Positions 7,696-17,503 of a stretch of DNA of 64,000 bases are shown here, piece by piece; the first letter of the stretch is position 1; every line of letters begins with the position of its first letter. The position numbers and the translations under genes were made by a program. The stretch is from assembly GCA_963805925.1 (NCBI GenBank), contig CAWDWB010000006.1, positions 1 to 64,000 on the forward strand. Reading direction: 5' to 3'. Under the pieces are notes generated by a model. It did not search any database. It had not been told where the DNA came from and saw nothing but the letters and a program-made list of their open reading frames with translations. The DNA is from CAMPKL01 sp963805925 (GTDB lineage Bacteria > Acidobacteriota > Terriglobia > Bryobacterales > UBA6623).

Positions 7696-8651
7696 GCTCT
7701 GACCATTACCTCGTATTTGAAACTGGCGGGACCAAGCTGGTTGCCGGCGTCGCTGGCCCTGACTGCAAGCTCGCCGAAGTGGAAGTGTTCCCGCGTGTCG
7801 CTTCGCATCGAGGCGAGCAGAGCTTGGCACGGCTAATTGCCGCAGGGCAAACGCTGCGGAAGAAGTACGAAGCGCAAGGGGCGAATTTCGCAGCGATCGG
7901 CTTTGGCTACGGCGGCGGTTTCGACCGCGGCACAGGGCATCCGCTGGTCTGCTTGCACGAACCAGGCTGGGAAGACATCCACATTGCCGCGCGTCTCGAA
8001 GAGGCCTTTAGGCTGCCCGCGGCGGTCGACAACGACTGCAAGGTCGCTGCGTTGGGCGAGGCGCATTTCGGAGCGGGACGTGATGCGGAGTCGGTGTTCT
8101 ACGTCACGCTGGGCACAGGCATCGGCGGGGGCTTTGTGCGCGACGGCGAGATCGTGCAACTCAGTGCGAGGGGCGAGTGCGAACTCGGGCACATCCAAGT
8201 GATGCCGCAGGGCCCGCCTTGCGTTTGCGGCGGAAGCGGTTGCGTCGAGGCGTTGTCGTCGGGGCCTGGCATGCATGCGACGGCAGGTTGGTTGAACGGC
8301 GGCGAGAATCCGTTTGCGGATTCGCGGGAAATCATGGAGGCCTGGCGCGCGGGCGACGAGCTGGCGGCGCGTACTGTGGATGTCGCGTCGAATGGATTAG
8401 CCCACGGCTTGGCTGCGGTCGTGAGCCTGTTTGCGCCGGAGTTGATCGTGATCGGCGGCGGCTTGGGCGCTGGCAATCCGGATTATCTGGATATTGTTGA
8501 GCGGCGAACAAGGCCGCTGATTACGCCCTACTTTCGCGACCACTGGCGCATGGCGGTGAGTGAGTTAGGGGAGCTCGTTGTAACGCAGGGAGCGGCGGTG
8601 TTGGCCGCTGACGCGGGCGCTTTCTCAAGCAGTCTTAAACACCGGGCCTAA
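7692..8651 (+). CDS. ROK-family sugar kinase
   Basis: A 319-aa ROK protein. The N-terminal phosphate loop is FETGGTKLVAGV (9-20). The catalytic acid region VDNDCKVAALGE lies at 112-123, the adenosine motif TLGTGIGGGFV at 139-149, and the zinc-binding signature CVCGGSGCVE at 177-186 with the conserved GHI histidine (H167). These place it with glucokinase/fructokinase-type ROK kinases rather than with DNA-binding ROK repressors, since there is no N-terminal HTH. It begins at GTG, overlapping the M28 stop. The last 75 codons have a second, diverged copy at 9777-10002. The sugar specificity is not decidable here. Confidence 0.88.
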   Translation: MSSDHYLVFETGGTKLVAGVAGPDCKLAEVEVFPRVASHRGEQSLARLIAAGQTLRKKYEAQGANFAAIGFGYGGGFDRGTGHPLVCLHEPGWEDIHIAARLEEAFRLPAAVDNDCKVAALGEAHFGAGRDAESVFYVTLGTGIGGGFVRDGEIVQLSARGECELGHIQVMPQGPPCVCGGSGCVEALSSGPGMHATAGWLNGGENPFADSREIMEAWRAGDELAARTVDVASNGLAHGLAAVVSLFAPELIVIGGGLGAGNPDYLDIVERRTRPLITPYFRDHWRMAVSELGELVVTQGAAVLAADAGAFSSSLKHRA

Positions 8652-8813
8652 TCATGAGCCCGGGCAGAGGTGACAGATGGGATGACACGGATGGTGCGCG
8701 TAAAGGAGCGTTAAGCTGCTGATGGCGATGTACTTGCAGTAGACAATGCAATTGTTAAGGGCTCCTTCCCCTTTGCCCCAAGGGGCGTATAACTAGTTCC
8801 AGGTGGCCAAACA

Positions 8814-9374
8814 ATGAAGCGAAGAACATGGCGCAGCGAGATCATGGGCGGACTTCGCATAACTGGCGTTATCGCGGCTATCGTAATTTGGCTTGGCGTA
8901 ACTGTTGCCGGGATCACGACGATCTCAGGCGGTGGTGGATCGACGGTCGTCGGCGTGCTGTGCCTCGCCGTTGGCCTGCCGATTACGTATCTGACTGCGC
9001 ATCGATGGGTTAGTGTTCTGCCTGGAGTACTGGCGTACGGGATTATCGGAGCCTTGGCGGCTCTAGTAACCGGCCAAATAGGGCTAAGTAAGGCAGCGGT
9101 TATATCGAAATGGGAAGCCAGCAACGTGCTAGCAATGGTCGTGGCAGGAGCGCTCCTGGCTGCGACGTTCAGGGGCAGGGTTTTGACCAAAATTGATCGT
9201 GTAGCGCTTGTCGGCAGCGTCTACTCATTCGCCTACGCAGGCGCCTTGGGGAAGCACAGCCTCTTGGGCGGCTATGTGATGATCTGCTGTCTCTTTGCCG
9301 GATGGTTGATTCACGGTGTGCGACGGCGCATGGAACCGTCAGGTTCTGCTGGTACTGGCGCGACGTCTGGCTGA
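8814..9374 (+). CDS. Hypothetical multi-pass membrane protein
   Basis: A 186-aa protein, not recognised. It has a short basic N-terminus (MKRRTWRSE) and about five to six hydrophobic helices (roughly residues 13-37, 42-60, 65-88, 103-120, 127-148, 150-168), ending in a polar Ser/Gly/Thr tail. There are no catalytic motifs. It lies in the intergenic space that follows the ROK kinase and precedes the fused GlcD/ROK scar, so it may have been inserted during the same rearrangement. An ATG start at 8814 preceded by a weak purine stretch is acceptable. Confidence 0.55.
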   Translation: MKRRTWRSEIMGGLRITGVIAAIVIWLGVTVAGITTISGGGGSTVVGVLCLAVGLPITYLTAHRWVSVLPGVLAYGIIGALAALVTGQIGLSKAAVISKWEASNVLAMVVAGALLAATFRGRVLTKIDRVALVGSVYSFAYAGALGKHSLLGGYVMICCLFAGWLIHGVRRRMEPSGSAGTGATSG

Positions 9375-9527
9375 TGACACATCCTCTATATTGCTCGCCG
9401 TCCGCGACGAGCCGACTCGCTAGCCAAAGATGTAGGGCGAATCGGACCCAAAGGACGGCGGAGCCCTTAACAAATCGAGTCAAGGGTGACTGCCCGTTGG
9501 GGTCGTGCTGGTGCGTCAGCTCCATCT

Positions 9528-9776
9528 ACCCAAAGATCTTTCCGGGGTTGAGGATGCCGTTGGGGTCGAGGGCGGTTTTGATGGCGCGCATGACGTCGAC
9601 GGCTGCGCCGTGTTGTTGGCGAAGGGCGTTGATTTTGCCGAGGCCGACGCCGTGCTCGCCGGTGCAGGTACCGCCCATGGCCAGGGCGCGCTGGAGCAGA
9701 TTTTGATTGAGGCGCTTGGCTGCGGCGATTTCTTCGGGATGCTTTTCGTCGAGGATGAAGAGGACGTGGAAGTTGC
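9528..9776 (-). pseudogene. Duplicated 3' end of GlcD-like oxidase gene
   Basis: These 249 bases match 10778-11026 base for base on reading, and encode the last ~83 residues of the FAD-linked oxidase on the minus strand (HVLFILDEKHPEE... GEHGVGLGKINALRQQ). There is no start and no upstream portion; the sequence joins directly to a ROK gene tail on the opposite strand at 9776/9777. It is a non-functional fragment. Perfect identity means it is recent or has been homogenised with the full gene. Confidence 0.88.
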
Positions 9777-10002
9777 GTCAAACGGATTGGCGCATGGGCT
9801 GGCTGCGGTGATTAGTTTGTTTGCGCCGGAGTTGATTGTTGTTGGCGGCGGACTGGGAGGCGGCAATCCGGATTACTTGGCGATCGTCGAGCGGCGCACG
9901 CGGCCTCTGATTACGCCGTATTTTCGCGACTGCTGGCGGATGGCGGTGAGTGAGTTGGGCGAGAGGGTTGTGGCGCAGGGTGCGGCGGTGCTGGCCGCGA
10001 CA
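9777..10002 (+). pseudogene. 3' fragment of a second ROK kinase gene
   Basis: Encodes SNGLAHGLAAVISLFAPELI onward, aligned with the last 75 codons of the ROK gene at 7692-8651. By eye there are about 46 base differences over about 225 bases but only about seven amino-acid changes, so most differences are silent. The fragment therefore comes from a diverged paralogue that had been under protein-level selection before it lost its 5' two-thirds. An open frame of 201 codons crosses the junction from antisense GlcD sequence into this tail (9505-10110); I regard it as accidental. Confidence 0.8.
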
Positions 10003-10068
10003 GATCCAGCCAGTCGCGTGCGCTTAGGCCGCACCCAAACGAGGGCAACGACCGATTCCTCACAAAAT

Positions 10069-10578
10069 TCAACTCACCGTAACGCGCTTCTTCCGGAGCA
10101 GCTTGATTAGATCCTCCCGGCCGGCGTGGTACTGCGTATGTGTAGCGACGACTAGGCCATCGCTATACACGAAGACCTTCCGCAGGCCCGTGACTCGGGC
10201 GGCGCGCTCGATGGAACGCCAAGGCGTTGTCCGCTTCAGGAAGAACCAGTTTCTCGTCGTAAGTCCTTCGGGGCCGGCAATTATGGTCCGCGGTAGGGCC
10301 CAAACATTAATCCCGGCGAACGCAAGAACAGCCAGGAACTGCCCAACTGTTGGGTCTTTGATCTTTCCCAACGGGAAAAGCGCCAGGAGAACGGCGGGGA
10401 CGAGCAAGTAGGCCCAGCGTAATAGGCGACCCGCCCGAAATCGTAGCTCGGACCCTTTTCCCACCGCAGGTTCGGCCCCTGCGTCATAGTTCCGAAAATA
10501 CGATACAGCGATGATGGCCAGAGCGATCGGCGCCGATTCGCCTACTGTTGCCAGCAGTTCTCTCAGGTATGCCAACAT
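10069..10578 (-). CDS. Hypothetical membrane protein with PH-like C-terminal domain
   Basis: A 169-aa protein with an N-terminal hydrophobic helix (about 13-28) and two closely spaced helices (about 52-70 and 80-97), then a roughly 70-residue C-terminal domain. That domain, starting IIAGPEGLTTRNWFFLKRT and continuing PWRSIERA, is built like bacterial PH-type domains (bPH), with the pattern of an aromatic-rich strand followed by a PW.SIE helix start. Function unknown. It stands between the ROK fragment and the intact GlcD tail and reads in the same direction as GlcD. Confidence 0.5.
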   Translation of the reverse strand: MLAYLRELLATVGESAPIALAIIAVSYFRNYDAGAEPAVGKGSELRFRAGRLLRWAYLLVPAVLLALFPLGKIKDPTVGQFLAVLAFAGINVWALPRTIIAGPEGLTTRNWFFLKRTTPWRSIERAARVTGLRKVFVYSDGLVVATHTQYHAGREDLIKLLRKKRVTVS

Positions 10579-10708
10579 CCCGACACAAGGTTATAGCAAG
10601 AGGCGCTAACCTCCGGAATCCCGGGCAGTCCCTCTAGTCGACGCTGGTCTCGGGAACCTAGAACCCCCTAAAGGGGCTGGGGAAAAGGGGACGGGCGGTT
10701 CTCGCTAA

Positions 10709-10756
10709 CCAGGCCTATAAGGCCTGGCCTAACCATGAGTCCCGTGGAACGGGACT
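10709..10756. repeat. Two adjacent small hairpins
   Basis: CCAGGCC/GGCCTGG (10709-10727) and AGTCCCGT/ACGGGACT (10738-10756) form two perfect stem-loops of 7 and 8 bp. The stretch between them, GGCCTAACCATGAGTCCCG, resembles GGCCTAATCATGAGCCCG just after the ROK stop (8645-8662), so this is probably a short dispersed repeat also left by the duplication. Neither hairpin is followed by a T-run in the direction of GlcD, so I do not call a terminator. Confidence 0.45.
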
Positions 10757-10775
10757 AAAAACGCGGACCTACGAT

Positions 10776-12159
10776 TCACCCAAAGATCTTTCCGGGGTTG
10801 AGGATGCCGTTGGGGTCGAGGGCGGTTTTGATGGCGCGCATGACGTCGACGGCTGCGCCGTGTTGTTGGCGAAGGGCGTTGATTTTGCCGAGGCCGACGC
10901 CGTGCTCGCCGGTGCAGGTACCGCCCATGGCCAGGGCGCGCTGGAGCAGATTTTGATTGAGGCGCTTGGCTGCGGCGATTTCTTCGGGATGCTTTTCGTC
11001 GAGGATGAAGAGGACGTGGAAGTTGCCGTCGCCGATGTGTCCCAGGATGGGGGCCATGATGCCGGCGGCGACGATTTCGCGGCGGGTCTCTTCAATGCAC
11101 TCGGCCAGGCGCGAGATGGGTACGGCGACGTCGGTGGCCCAGACGCGCGTGCCGGGGCGGATGGCTTTGGTGGCGAAGTAGGCTTTGTGGCGGGCGTCCC
11201 ATAGCTTCTCGCGGTCTTCGCGCTTGAGCGACCACTGGAAGTCGCTGCCGCCGTGTTCGGCGACGATTTCGCCGGCGAGTTTGGCCTGTTCCTCGACGGC
11301 TGTCTGCGTGCCGTGGAACTCGAAGAAAACGGTCGGGCGGACGGTGAGGTCCAACTTGGCGTAGGCGTTGACGGCGTGGACGGAGTCTTCGTCGAGCAGT
11401 TCGCAACGAGCCACGGGGATGCCGCTTTGCAGCATCTCGACGACGGCGGATGCAGCGCCTTCAATCGATACAAATCCGCAGACGGCGGAGGAGAGGCCTT
11501 CGGGCAGCGGGTAGACGCGCACTTGCACTTCGGTGATGACGCCGAGGGTTCCCTCGGAGCCGATGAATAGGCGCGTCAGGTCGTAGCCGGCGGAGGACTT
11601 GCGGGCGCGGCCGCCGGTTTTGATGATGCGCCCGTCGGCAAGGGCGACGGTCATGCCCTAGGACGTTTTCGCGGATGGTGCCGTAGCGCACTGTTGTTGT
11701 TCCCGAGGCGCCGGTTGCGGCCATGCCGCCGAGGGACGCGTCGGCGCCAGGGTCGACCGGGAACATCAGGCCGTGCTTCTCTAGCTCGCGGTTGAGCTGC
11801 ATGCGCGTGACGCCGGCCTGCACCCGACAGTCGAGGTCGTCTGGGTTGATCTCGAGGATGCGGTTCATACGCGAGACGTCGAGCGAGACGCCGCCGCGGA
11901 TGGCTAGGGTGTGACCTTCGACGCCGGTGCCGGTTCCGAAGGGAATGACCGGCACGCTGCGATCGTTACAAATCTTGAGGACGGCTGCGGCTTCTTCGGT
12001 GGAGTCAACGAAGGCGACGGCATCGGGCGGCGCGGCGGGATGGTAGGACTCGTCGACGCCGTGGGACTCGAGATCGTAGCGAGATGTCGAAAAGCGCTCG
12101 CCCAGGACATCCTTCAGTTCATCGGTAATAGACGGGGCGAGGCCGGCGCGGGCATTCAT
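10776..12159 (-). pseudogene. GlcD-like FAD-linked oxidase, frameshifted
   Basis: Two overlapping minus-strand frames together make one protein of about 460 aa. The N-terminal FAD_binding_4 part (from 12159) contains VIPFGTGTGVEGHTLAIRGG and ASLGGMAATGASGTTTVRYG. The second part (to 10776) begins MTVALADGRIIKTGGRARKS and contains the FAD-oxidase_C motifs GHIGDGNFHVLF and TGEHGVGLGK. The join should read ENVLG-MTVALADG, but the DNA has one extra base in GTCCTAGGGCATG (about 11657-11661), shifting the frame. The enzyme family oxidises glycolate, D-lactate or related 2-hydroxyacids. No glcE/glcF partner is nearby, so a stand-alone D-lactate dehydrogenase is equally possible. The shift may be real or a base-calling error; everything else in the protein is conserved. 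Confidence 0.85.
10778..11026 (-). repeat. Parent copy of 249-bp direct repeat
   Basis: Direct repeat of 9528-9776, inside the 3' end of the GlcD-like gene. The two copies are in the same orientation with start points 1,250 bases apart. Confidence 0.9.
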
Positions 12160-12196
12160 CAGCTACATACTAACGTTCGTGCCCTATGCTCAGGAC

Positions 12197-12531
12197 ATGT
12201 CCAGATGGGTCGCAGTCGGGATGGTCGTTTTACTGGCTGCCTGCACCGAGCAAGATGACCTAGCGCAACGGAGCTTAACGGGCATGAATCAGGCGGAGAT
12301 TCGAGCCGAGCTGGGCCCGCCCGACAAGCAAGATCAAATCACGAAGCAGGCGAGCATATCTTCGGACCGATCGAGGGTCTATGGGATCAGATGCCGTCGG
12401 GCGAGACGCTGACGATCTGGACGTACAGGGCGAGCGATGGGCGCAAGGAGCTTTACTTTGCCGGCGATGACCCGGACGGTATTAGGGGAGTTTTACTGGT
12501 ACGACGACAACAGTAAAAACCCCGTGTTTTA
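12197..12531 (+). pseudogene. Small lipoprotein, broken by two frameshifts
   Basis: Starts at ATG 12197 with a clear lipoprotein signal (MSRWVAVGMVVLLAACTEQ; lipobox LAAC). It continues with a SmpA/OmlA-like stretch (LTGMNQAEIRAELGPPDKQDQ). The frame then shifts near 12350 into EHIFGPIEGLWDQMPSGETL and TIWTYRASDGRKELYFAGDD, and again near 12495 into GEFYWYDDNSKNPVF and a stop at 12531. Restored, it would be about 110 aa. The terminal GEFYWYDDNSKNPVF closely matches GDFYWYNDTRMNPVF at the end of the fragment at 15993-16154, so two copies of the family flank the large broken gene between them. Confidence 0.6.
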
Positions 12532-12804
12532 GTTAGGGAACCGCTTGCAATCGTCTCGCACTTGGGTGCTCAACAGGTGTCGCAAGGTGCTCTAAGTCCG
12601 CTCGAGCGGTACGATCCGGCGGCATTAGAATGTCGGAGCGGCAGCAAGGGAAGCGCGCGCAGCAGCAGCACGAACACCGTTTGATCGCGGCCTTTGAACG
12701 GCTATCCGATCTGTGACTGGGCGACGACATGCACGTTGAAACGTAACCCAACCTACAGTACACTTGCGGGATTATTCCCTTCTTTCCGGCGGAGGTTTGG
12801 TCTT

Positions 12805-15800
12805 TTGCATGCCCCTTTTGTTCGACTCGCGATACTTCTCACCCTCTTCGTTGCCACTGGCATTCCCGCGAGCGCCCAGCAAAACGAGCAACTAGAGCTT
12901 CTGGCAGACGTCAAGACAACGACCAACGGGTTCGGCGAAAACTTCGCCGCCAGCCGATTCGTTCAACCTCGTCGCAAGCTACGGTTGGAGCCGAAAACGG
13001 GGATACGATTCAGTTCAACATTCGCCGGCCGAAGGCGTTTCGGTGATTGGGGTCGGGCTGCCGCAGCCGCTGGCGATTTCCGAGTACCGCTATCTGGCGG
13101 TACGGTTGAAAGCCGCGCCCAACACGATGTATTTCATCCGGCCGAGCGGGCTTGGATGCGGCGGATGCACCGGTGGAGACTCTGGTGGGAACAGGCGGTC
13201 ACCGATGACCGCGTCGGCACCGGCGACTGGGAGATCCTGACGATCAGCCTGCCGGCGCTGGCGGCGGAGGCTGGAACAGGGGCAACGCAAATCAGCAGCC
13301 ATCAACCTGGTGGCGGTTTCGCTCGACAGCGACGCTCGGATCGTTGGAAGTGGACTGGGTGCGGGTACACAACGGCTTGACGCCGGCGGGAAGCCACACC
13401 CGCGCAAGAGACGTCCTTCGCGAATCACTTGGACGACGACGGCGACGGGTTGACCGATCGCGATGATCCGGATTGGGAAACCATTGGCAGACAACAAGCG
13501 ATCGGGACAAACCGAGCGCAGACGTTGGCGTATTATCACCTCTGGTACGGCTCGCCGATGGGACCTTCCGGCGATTGGCTGGCATGGGCAGGCGCGGTCC
13601 CGGGCGGCTTTCATGATCCCGGAGAACTTCGTGCCCGGCTCGCAGGGTCAGCGCGATCTGTGGTCGAAATACTATCCGCTCGATTTCCGGCAGTTCCCGA
13701 ATATGTAGCCGCCTGAAGGGTGGCCCGCTGCAATATGACGTGTATGGCGGCGTGGAGAAGTACGACACGCTGGATCCGGAGCTTCCTGATCTCGCAGACG
13801 AAGCTTGCGCAGAAGTATGGTGTGGACGGGTTCCTGGGCGATTTGGGTCATCAGGCGTCCTTGCGCCCGCCGATGGAGGCGCTTGTCAAGGCGGTGGAAG
13901 CGGTTCCCGAGCCTTTTTCAGTGTCTGTACTCTACGACTTCTTCTACAACATCGACACATCGCCGATAGCACCCCCGAGCAGCCGAACTATGCGAAGGCC
14001 CGCGAGCTGTTTATATTTCTACGATGAACTTGCCCGCAGCCCTCGCTGGACTCAGTTCTTAGGCAAGGCCACTGATCACGGCGCCATTCGCCTCGACCTT
14101 GGTGCACCCAGAGAGACTGGACCGAAACGGTCGCGCTGGCGACGGACCCGCGCGCGTCGGAACTCGACGGAGTGCTTTCCGAACGCTCAAGTGGGCGCGG
14201 AGAATCAGGTGACCTTCACCTACTCCGACGGCGAACGCAGAGTAATGTAAGCCGGTGACGTTCAGCGCGATCATCTTTCCGTGATGCTAACTGCAGGAGA
14301 TCTCGCGCGTCGGCGTTCGGTACGCCGCAGGTCCGAGCTCTGCTCGGTGAGCGGATGGAACCAACGACGATCAGCCAGGCCCATCTGCGCCCGGGAGTGA
14401 TCGCGCAAGGCCCCGAACGCCGTTCGACAATGCGCATGACGATCCCGGCGGGCGCGGAGTACGTCGATGTTCATGCGGTCGCCTCGACGACGCAGAACAC
14501 GATCACGATGTCGCTGAACGGAGGCCCCGCTGTCGATTTCGTGGCGACCTGGTTAGGCAACATCGGATACTTCCGGCTCTCGCAGCCTACGGTCCCCGTC
14601 GCCGATCCGGCTAACCGCCCATTCAGTTTCCTGCTGGACAACATAGCTGCGGCGTAGCGATTCGACGGCTACGCGACATACGTCCGAGTTCGACGGGCGG
14701 AGGCGGAGGCAGCAGGGTGCTGGTCTCTGACGATGAGCCCTTCATTCTTACGGTGACGCCCCGGCTATGACGACCGCAAGATCCGCGTTCCGGGACTGTA
14801 CACGCCGCGCGAAGACGGCGAATACTATCGCCAGTCGTGGGAGACGGCGCTGGCATCCGATCCGGACGTCGTTCTGATCACCAGTTGGAACGAATGGCCG
14901 GAGGCGACCAACATCGAACCGTCAGCGTCGAGTTCGGCTATCAATATCTGGAACTGACGCTGACCTACTCGCTGCAACTGGCGGGGCAGGCTGGAGCTGT
15001 CGAGACCGGCCTCCGAGTTCGATTTCACGATGAAGGAGTATGCCGGCCGACAAGATCCGCTTCACCGTAGGATCGGGCGCGGCGACGGTGACGTTTCGGG
15101 AGTTGGAACCGCGACAGTTGGGCGGTTACACGGTGACGCGAAACGGAACAGCGTTCGCGGGCCATCAGGCGGATGCAGGAGCCGGAACGTTGAAGTTGAC
15201 TCTATCGGGCCAGCCGGGCGAGTACGTGATTACGTTCAACGGCGTCTCCGCAAGTCCGCAGATCTTCGCCGTGGTGAGCGCGGCGTCGAGTCAAGAGGGC
15301 GACATCGCGCCAGGCGAATACATCACGATCTACGGCGCCAACCTCGGCCCGAACGACCTGGTAGGCGGTTTTGATCGCGGCCTCGGAGGCACGCGAGTTT
15401 TCATTAACGGAATCGAGGCGTACGTGACGCTATCTTTCAACTCGCAACTCAATGTCCTAACGCCGCTCGGACTGCCGACCTCGGGCGTCGTCGAGATCAC
15501 CGTGCAGTACGACGGCGCGACAAGCCTCAAGACGAAAGTGGGTCTAGCTCCAGCGGCGCCTGGCATTTTCACGCAAAACTACGGCTCCGGACAGGTGTGG
15601 CTCAACAATTCGGACTTAACCTTCAACGGTCCGGACAACCCGGCCCAGCGCGGCTCGCAAGTTGCGTTCTACGCCACCGGCGCCGGCTTCACCAACCCCG
15701 GCATGATCGACGGCCAGCATCCTCCCGCGGGCGTCTATCCGACGCCACAACTTGAGGCCTCCGCGACGGTGGGCGGCGTTCCGGCGACCGTCGTGTTCAA

Positions 15801-15936
15801 AGGCATGATCTTCGCCGGCGTGTTGCAGATGAACATACAAATCCCACCGGACGCACCGACCGGCTCCGCTGTGACGCTGAAGATCAAGATCGGCGGAATC
15901 GAGAGCCGCTCCGACGTCACTATTGCTGTGCAATAG
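12805..15936 (+). pseudogene. Degraded GH99-like protein with TIGR03437 C-terminal domain
   Basis: One large secreted protein can be pieced together across all three forward frames. It has a TTG start at 12805 behind GGAGG and a signal peptide (LLTLFVATGIPASAQQ). Next come a beta domain (VIGVGLPQPLAISEYRYLAV, then LEVDWVRVHNGLTPAG) and a calcium-type linker (LDDDGDGLTDRDDPDWE). The GH99/WbsX-like catalytic region has AYYHLWYGSP, then TKLAQKYGVDGFLGDLGHQA and VSVLYDFFYN, and the diagnostic ITSWNEWPEATNIEPS near 14875-14930. The last 298 codons (15040-15936) are one intact frame. They hold a TIGR03437 domain typical of Solibacter (GEYITIYGANLGP, INGIEAYVTLSFNSQLNVL, QVAFYATGAGFTNPG). At least six frame changes and stops break the rest. 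The product was probably an extracellular polysaccharide-degrading enzyme. Confidence 0.7.
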
Positions 15937-15992
15937 GGCGATCGACGACTGCTCATCCCGGGGGGACGGGAAAAGGGGGATACGCCATTGGC

Positions 15993-16154
15993 CTGGTGTA
16001 TCCCCATTCACTCGCGATAGGGAAGCGCTCGTTCGGTGTCCAAGTTCGTGAGAACCCAAAGCGCGTGCCGGCTGAGGACTTTGTCGGCGAGCAACTAGAG
16101 GTTACCGGCGATTTCTACTGGTACAACGATACGAGAATGAACCCGGTGTTCTGA
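15993..16154 (+). pseudogene. C-terminal fragment related to the 12197 lipoprotein
   Basis: A short open stretch reads VYPHSLAIGKRSFGVQVREN, then KRVPAEDFVGEQLEVTG and ends DFYWYNDTRMNPVF before a TGA at 16154. The end matches the last 15 residues of the broken lipoprotein gene at 12197-12531 (10 of 15 identical, several others conservative). There is no signal peptide or convincing start, so this is either a small gene whose start I cannot place or a remnant. The preceding 50 bases still read open but carry no recognisable sequence. Confidence 0.4.
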
Positions 16155-16209
16155 GCAGCGCGGAGCGTATACTCATTCCAGTCGCCCGGCTCATTCCAGG
16201 GAGTAATTT

Positions 16210-17503
16210 GTGCGGCTATCTTCCTTTTTTTTCGCGCCTCTCCTCTTACTGGTATCGATTGGCGCCGCGGCGCAATCGACCCCAAACCCGGATTTCTATT
16301 ACGGCTCGGTGATTGAGTCGTTTCACAAGCGCGATCCGCAGATGGTTCACTTTTCGCTGCTGTATAAGGGTCATGCGAGCGAAGATTTGGACGTCATTCT
16401 GGTGCGCGGCGGCCGCAACCGAGACGGCTGGCCCTCACCGAAGACAGTTGCCTACTTTGAAGGCGGAGACCTTCTGGGCATCTTCCTGGTGAACCGCGCC
16501 CAACCGTCCCTTGCCTACGAACTGACGATCGACGACGACATCAATGACGGCTACGAGGCGGTAGTCAAAGTGGAGCGGGCGGAGCCGGGCGAGGTAACCA
16601 TTTTAGGCGGTTCGGCCAGCCGCAAGTACGCGTACAGTGCGGCCTCGAAGCAACTGCTTTGGAAAAGAGACTTCGCGTCAGACGGGCTTAAGCGACTCAC
16701 TACGAAAGATGGCTCATTCGTCATCTGGGACACCATCCGGCGGTTGGGACGCGACCGAAGGGAGCCGACCGTCGTGGCCGTCACGCCGTCTGCCGAGGGA
16801 TTTCGTCCTCTCGCCGATACGGCAAGCCTGCCGGCCGGGCCCCAAGGCGGAACGGACCGTCGTGCCACTCGGCGGAGGCTCTGCTTGCTCGGTTCAAACC
16901 GAGCCGGTCATGGCCAACACAGCGGCACGGCACGTAGTATGCGTCGTGAACGGCGAGCCACAGTCATTCCACCCACCCCAGTCTGACTTCAAACGCTTCG
17001 CGGCGGCGCGGCCAGAGAGGGTCGCGAACGGCTACACGGAAGAGCACTCCACCTTCAACGAAACCATCGGACCTTATCAGTTCGACGGTGAGCGGCTGTG
17101 GTTCGGACTCACGTTCTACGACGGTGAGGGTTGGACGGGAGTGGGCGCCTTGGGCGCGTTTGACGTCGCGACGCGAGCTTTCGAGATGCACTACTTGCCG
17201 GAATTGGCCGATTGGTCGGTTTCCGCGTTGCTCGTGGAGCCCGAAGCAGTCTGGTTGGGGTTGCTTCAATACCCCGAAGGCCCCGCCTACCCGGGCGGCC
17301 TGCTCCGCTGGGACCGGAATACGCAGGCGGTCCAACGCTGGCCCGAGACGCCTGTGATCACCGGCATCGTGCGCCAAGGTGAGCGTCTCTACATGGCGAC
17401 GCACGAAGGGGCGGCGATCTTCGAGAACGGGGAACTCATTCGTTATGTGCTCGATGTCGACCGGGACGGCGCTTACCGTTTGGTCAAGCGCGAGTTGCGC
17501 TAA
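16210..17503 (+). pseudogene. Secreted protein of unknown function, one frameshift
   Basis: Two frames join into a single protein of about 430 aa. The first starts at GTG 16210 behind GGGAGTAATTT with a signal peptide (FFFAPLLLLVSIGAAAQ) and runs to LADTASLPAGP. The sequence GGGCCCCAAGG at about 16837-16847 has one C too many, and removing it continues the protein as KAERTVVPLGGGSACSVQ. It then runs through a region of repeated beta-strand character (GERLWFGLTFYDGEGWTG; VSALLVEPEAVWLGLLQYPEG; GERLYMATHEGAAIFENGELI) that resembles a beta-propeller. I do not recognise the family. The homopolymer context makes a sequencing error as likely as a true mutation. Its stop overlaps the queG stop by three to four bases, convergently. 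Confidence 0.6.

Noticed and set aside
9505..10110. Open frame of 201 codons spanning the GlcD/ROK fusion as a possible new protein
   Set aside because: Its first half is antisense to a real gene tail and its second half is the ROK tail; there is no ribosome site and no reason for selection on the first half.
10738..10756. Terminator for the GlcD-like gene
   Set aside because: The hairpin is good, but on the minus strand the T-run precedes rather than follows it.
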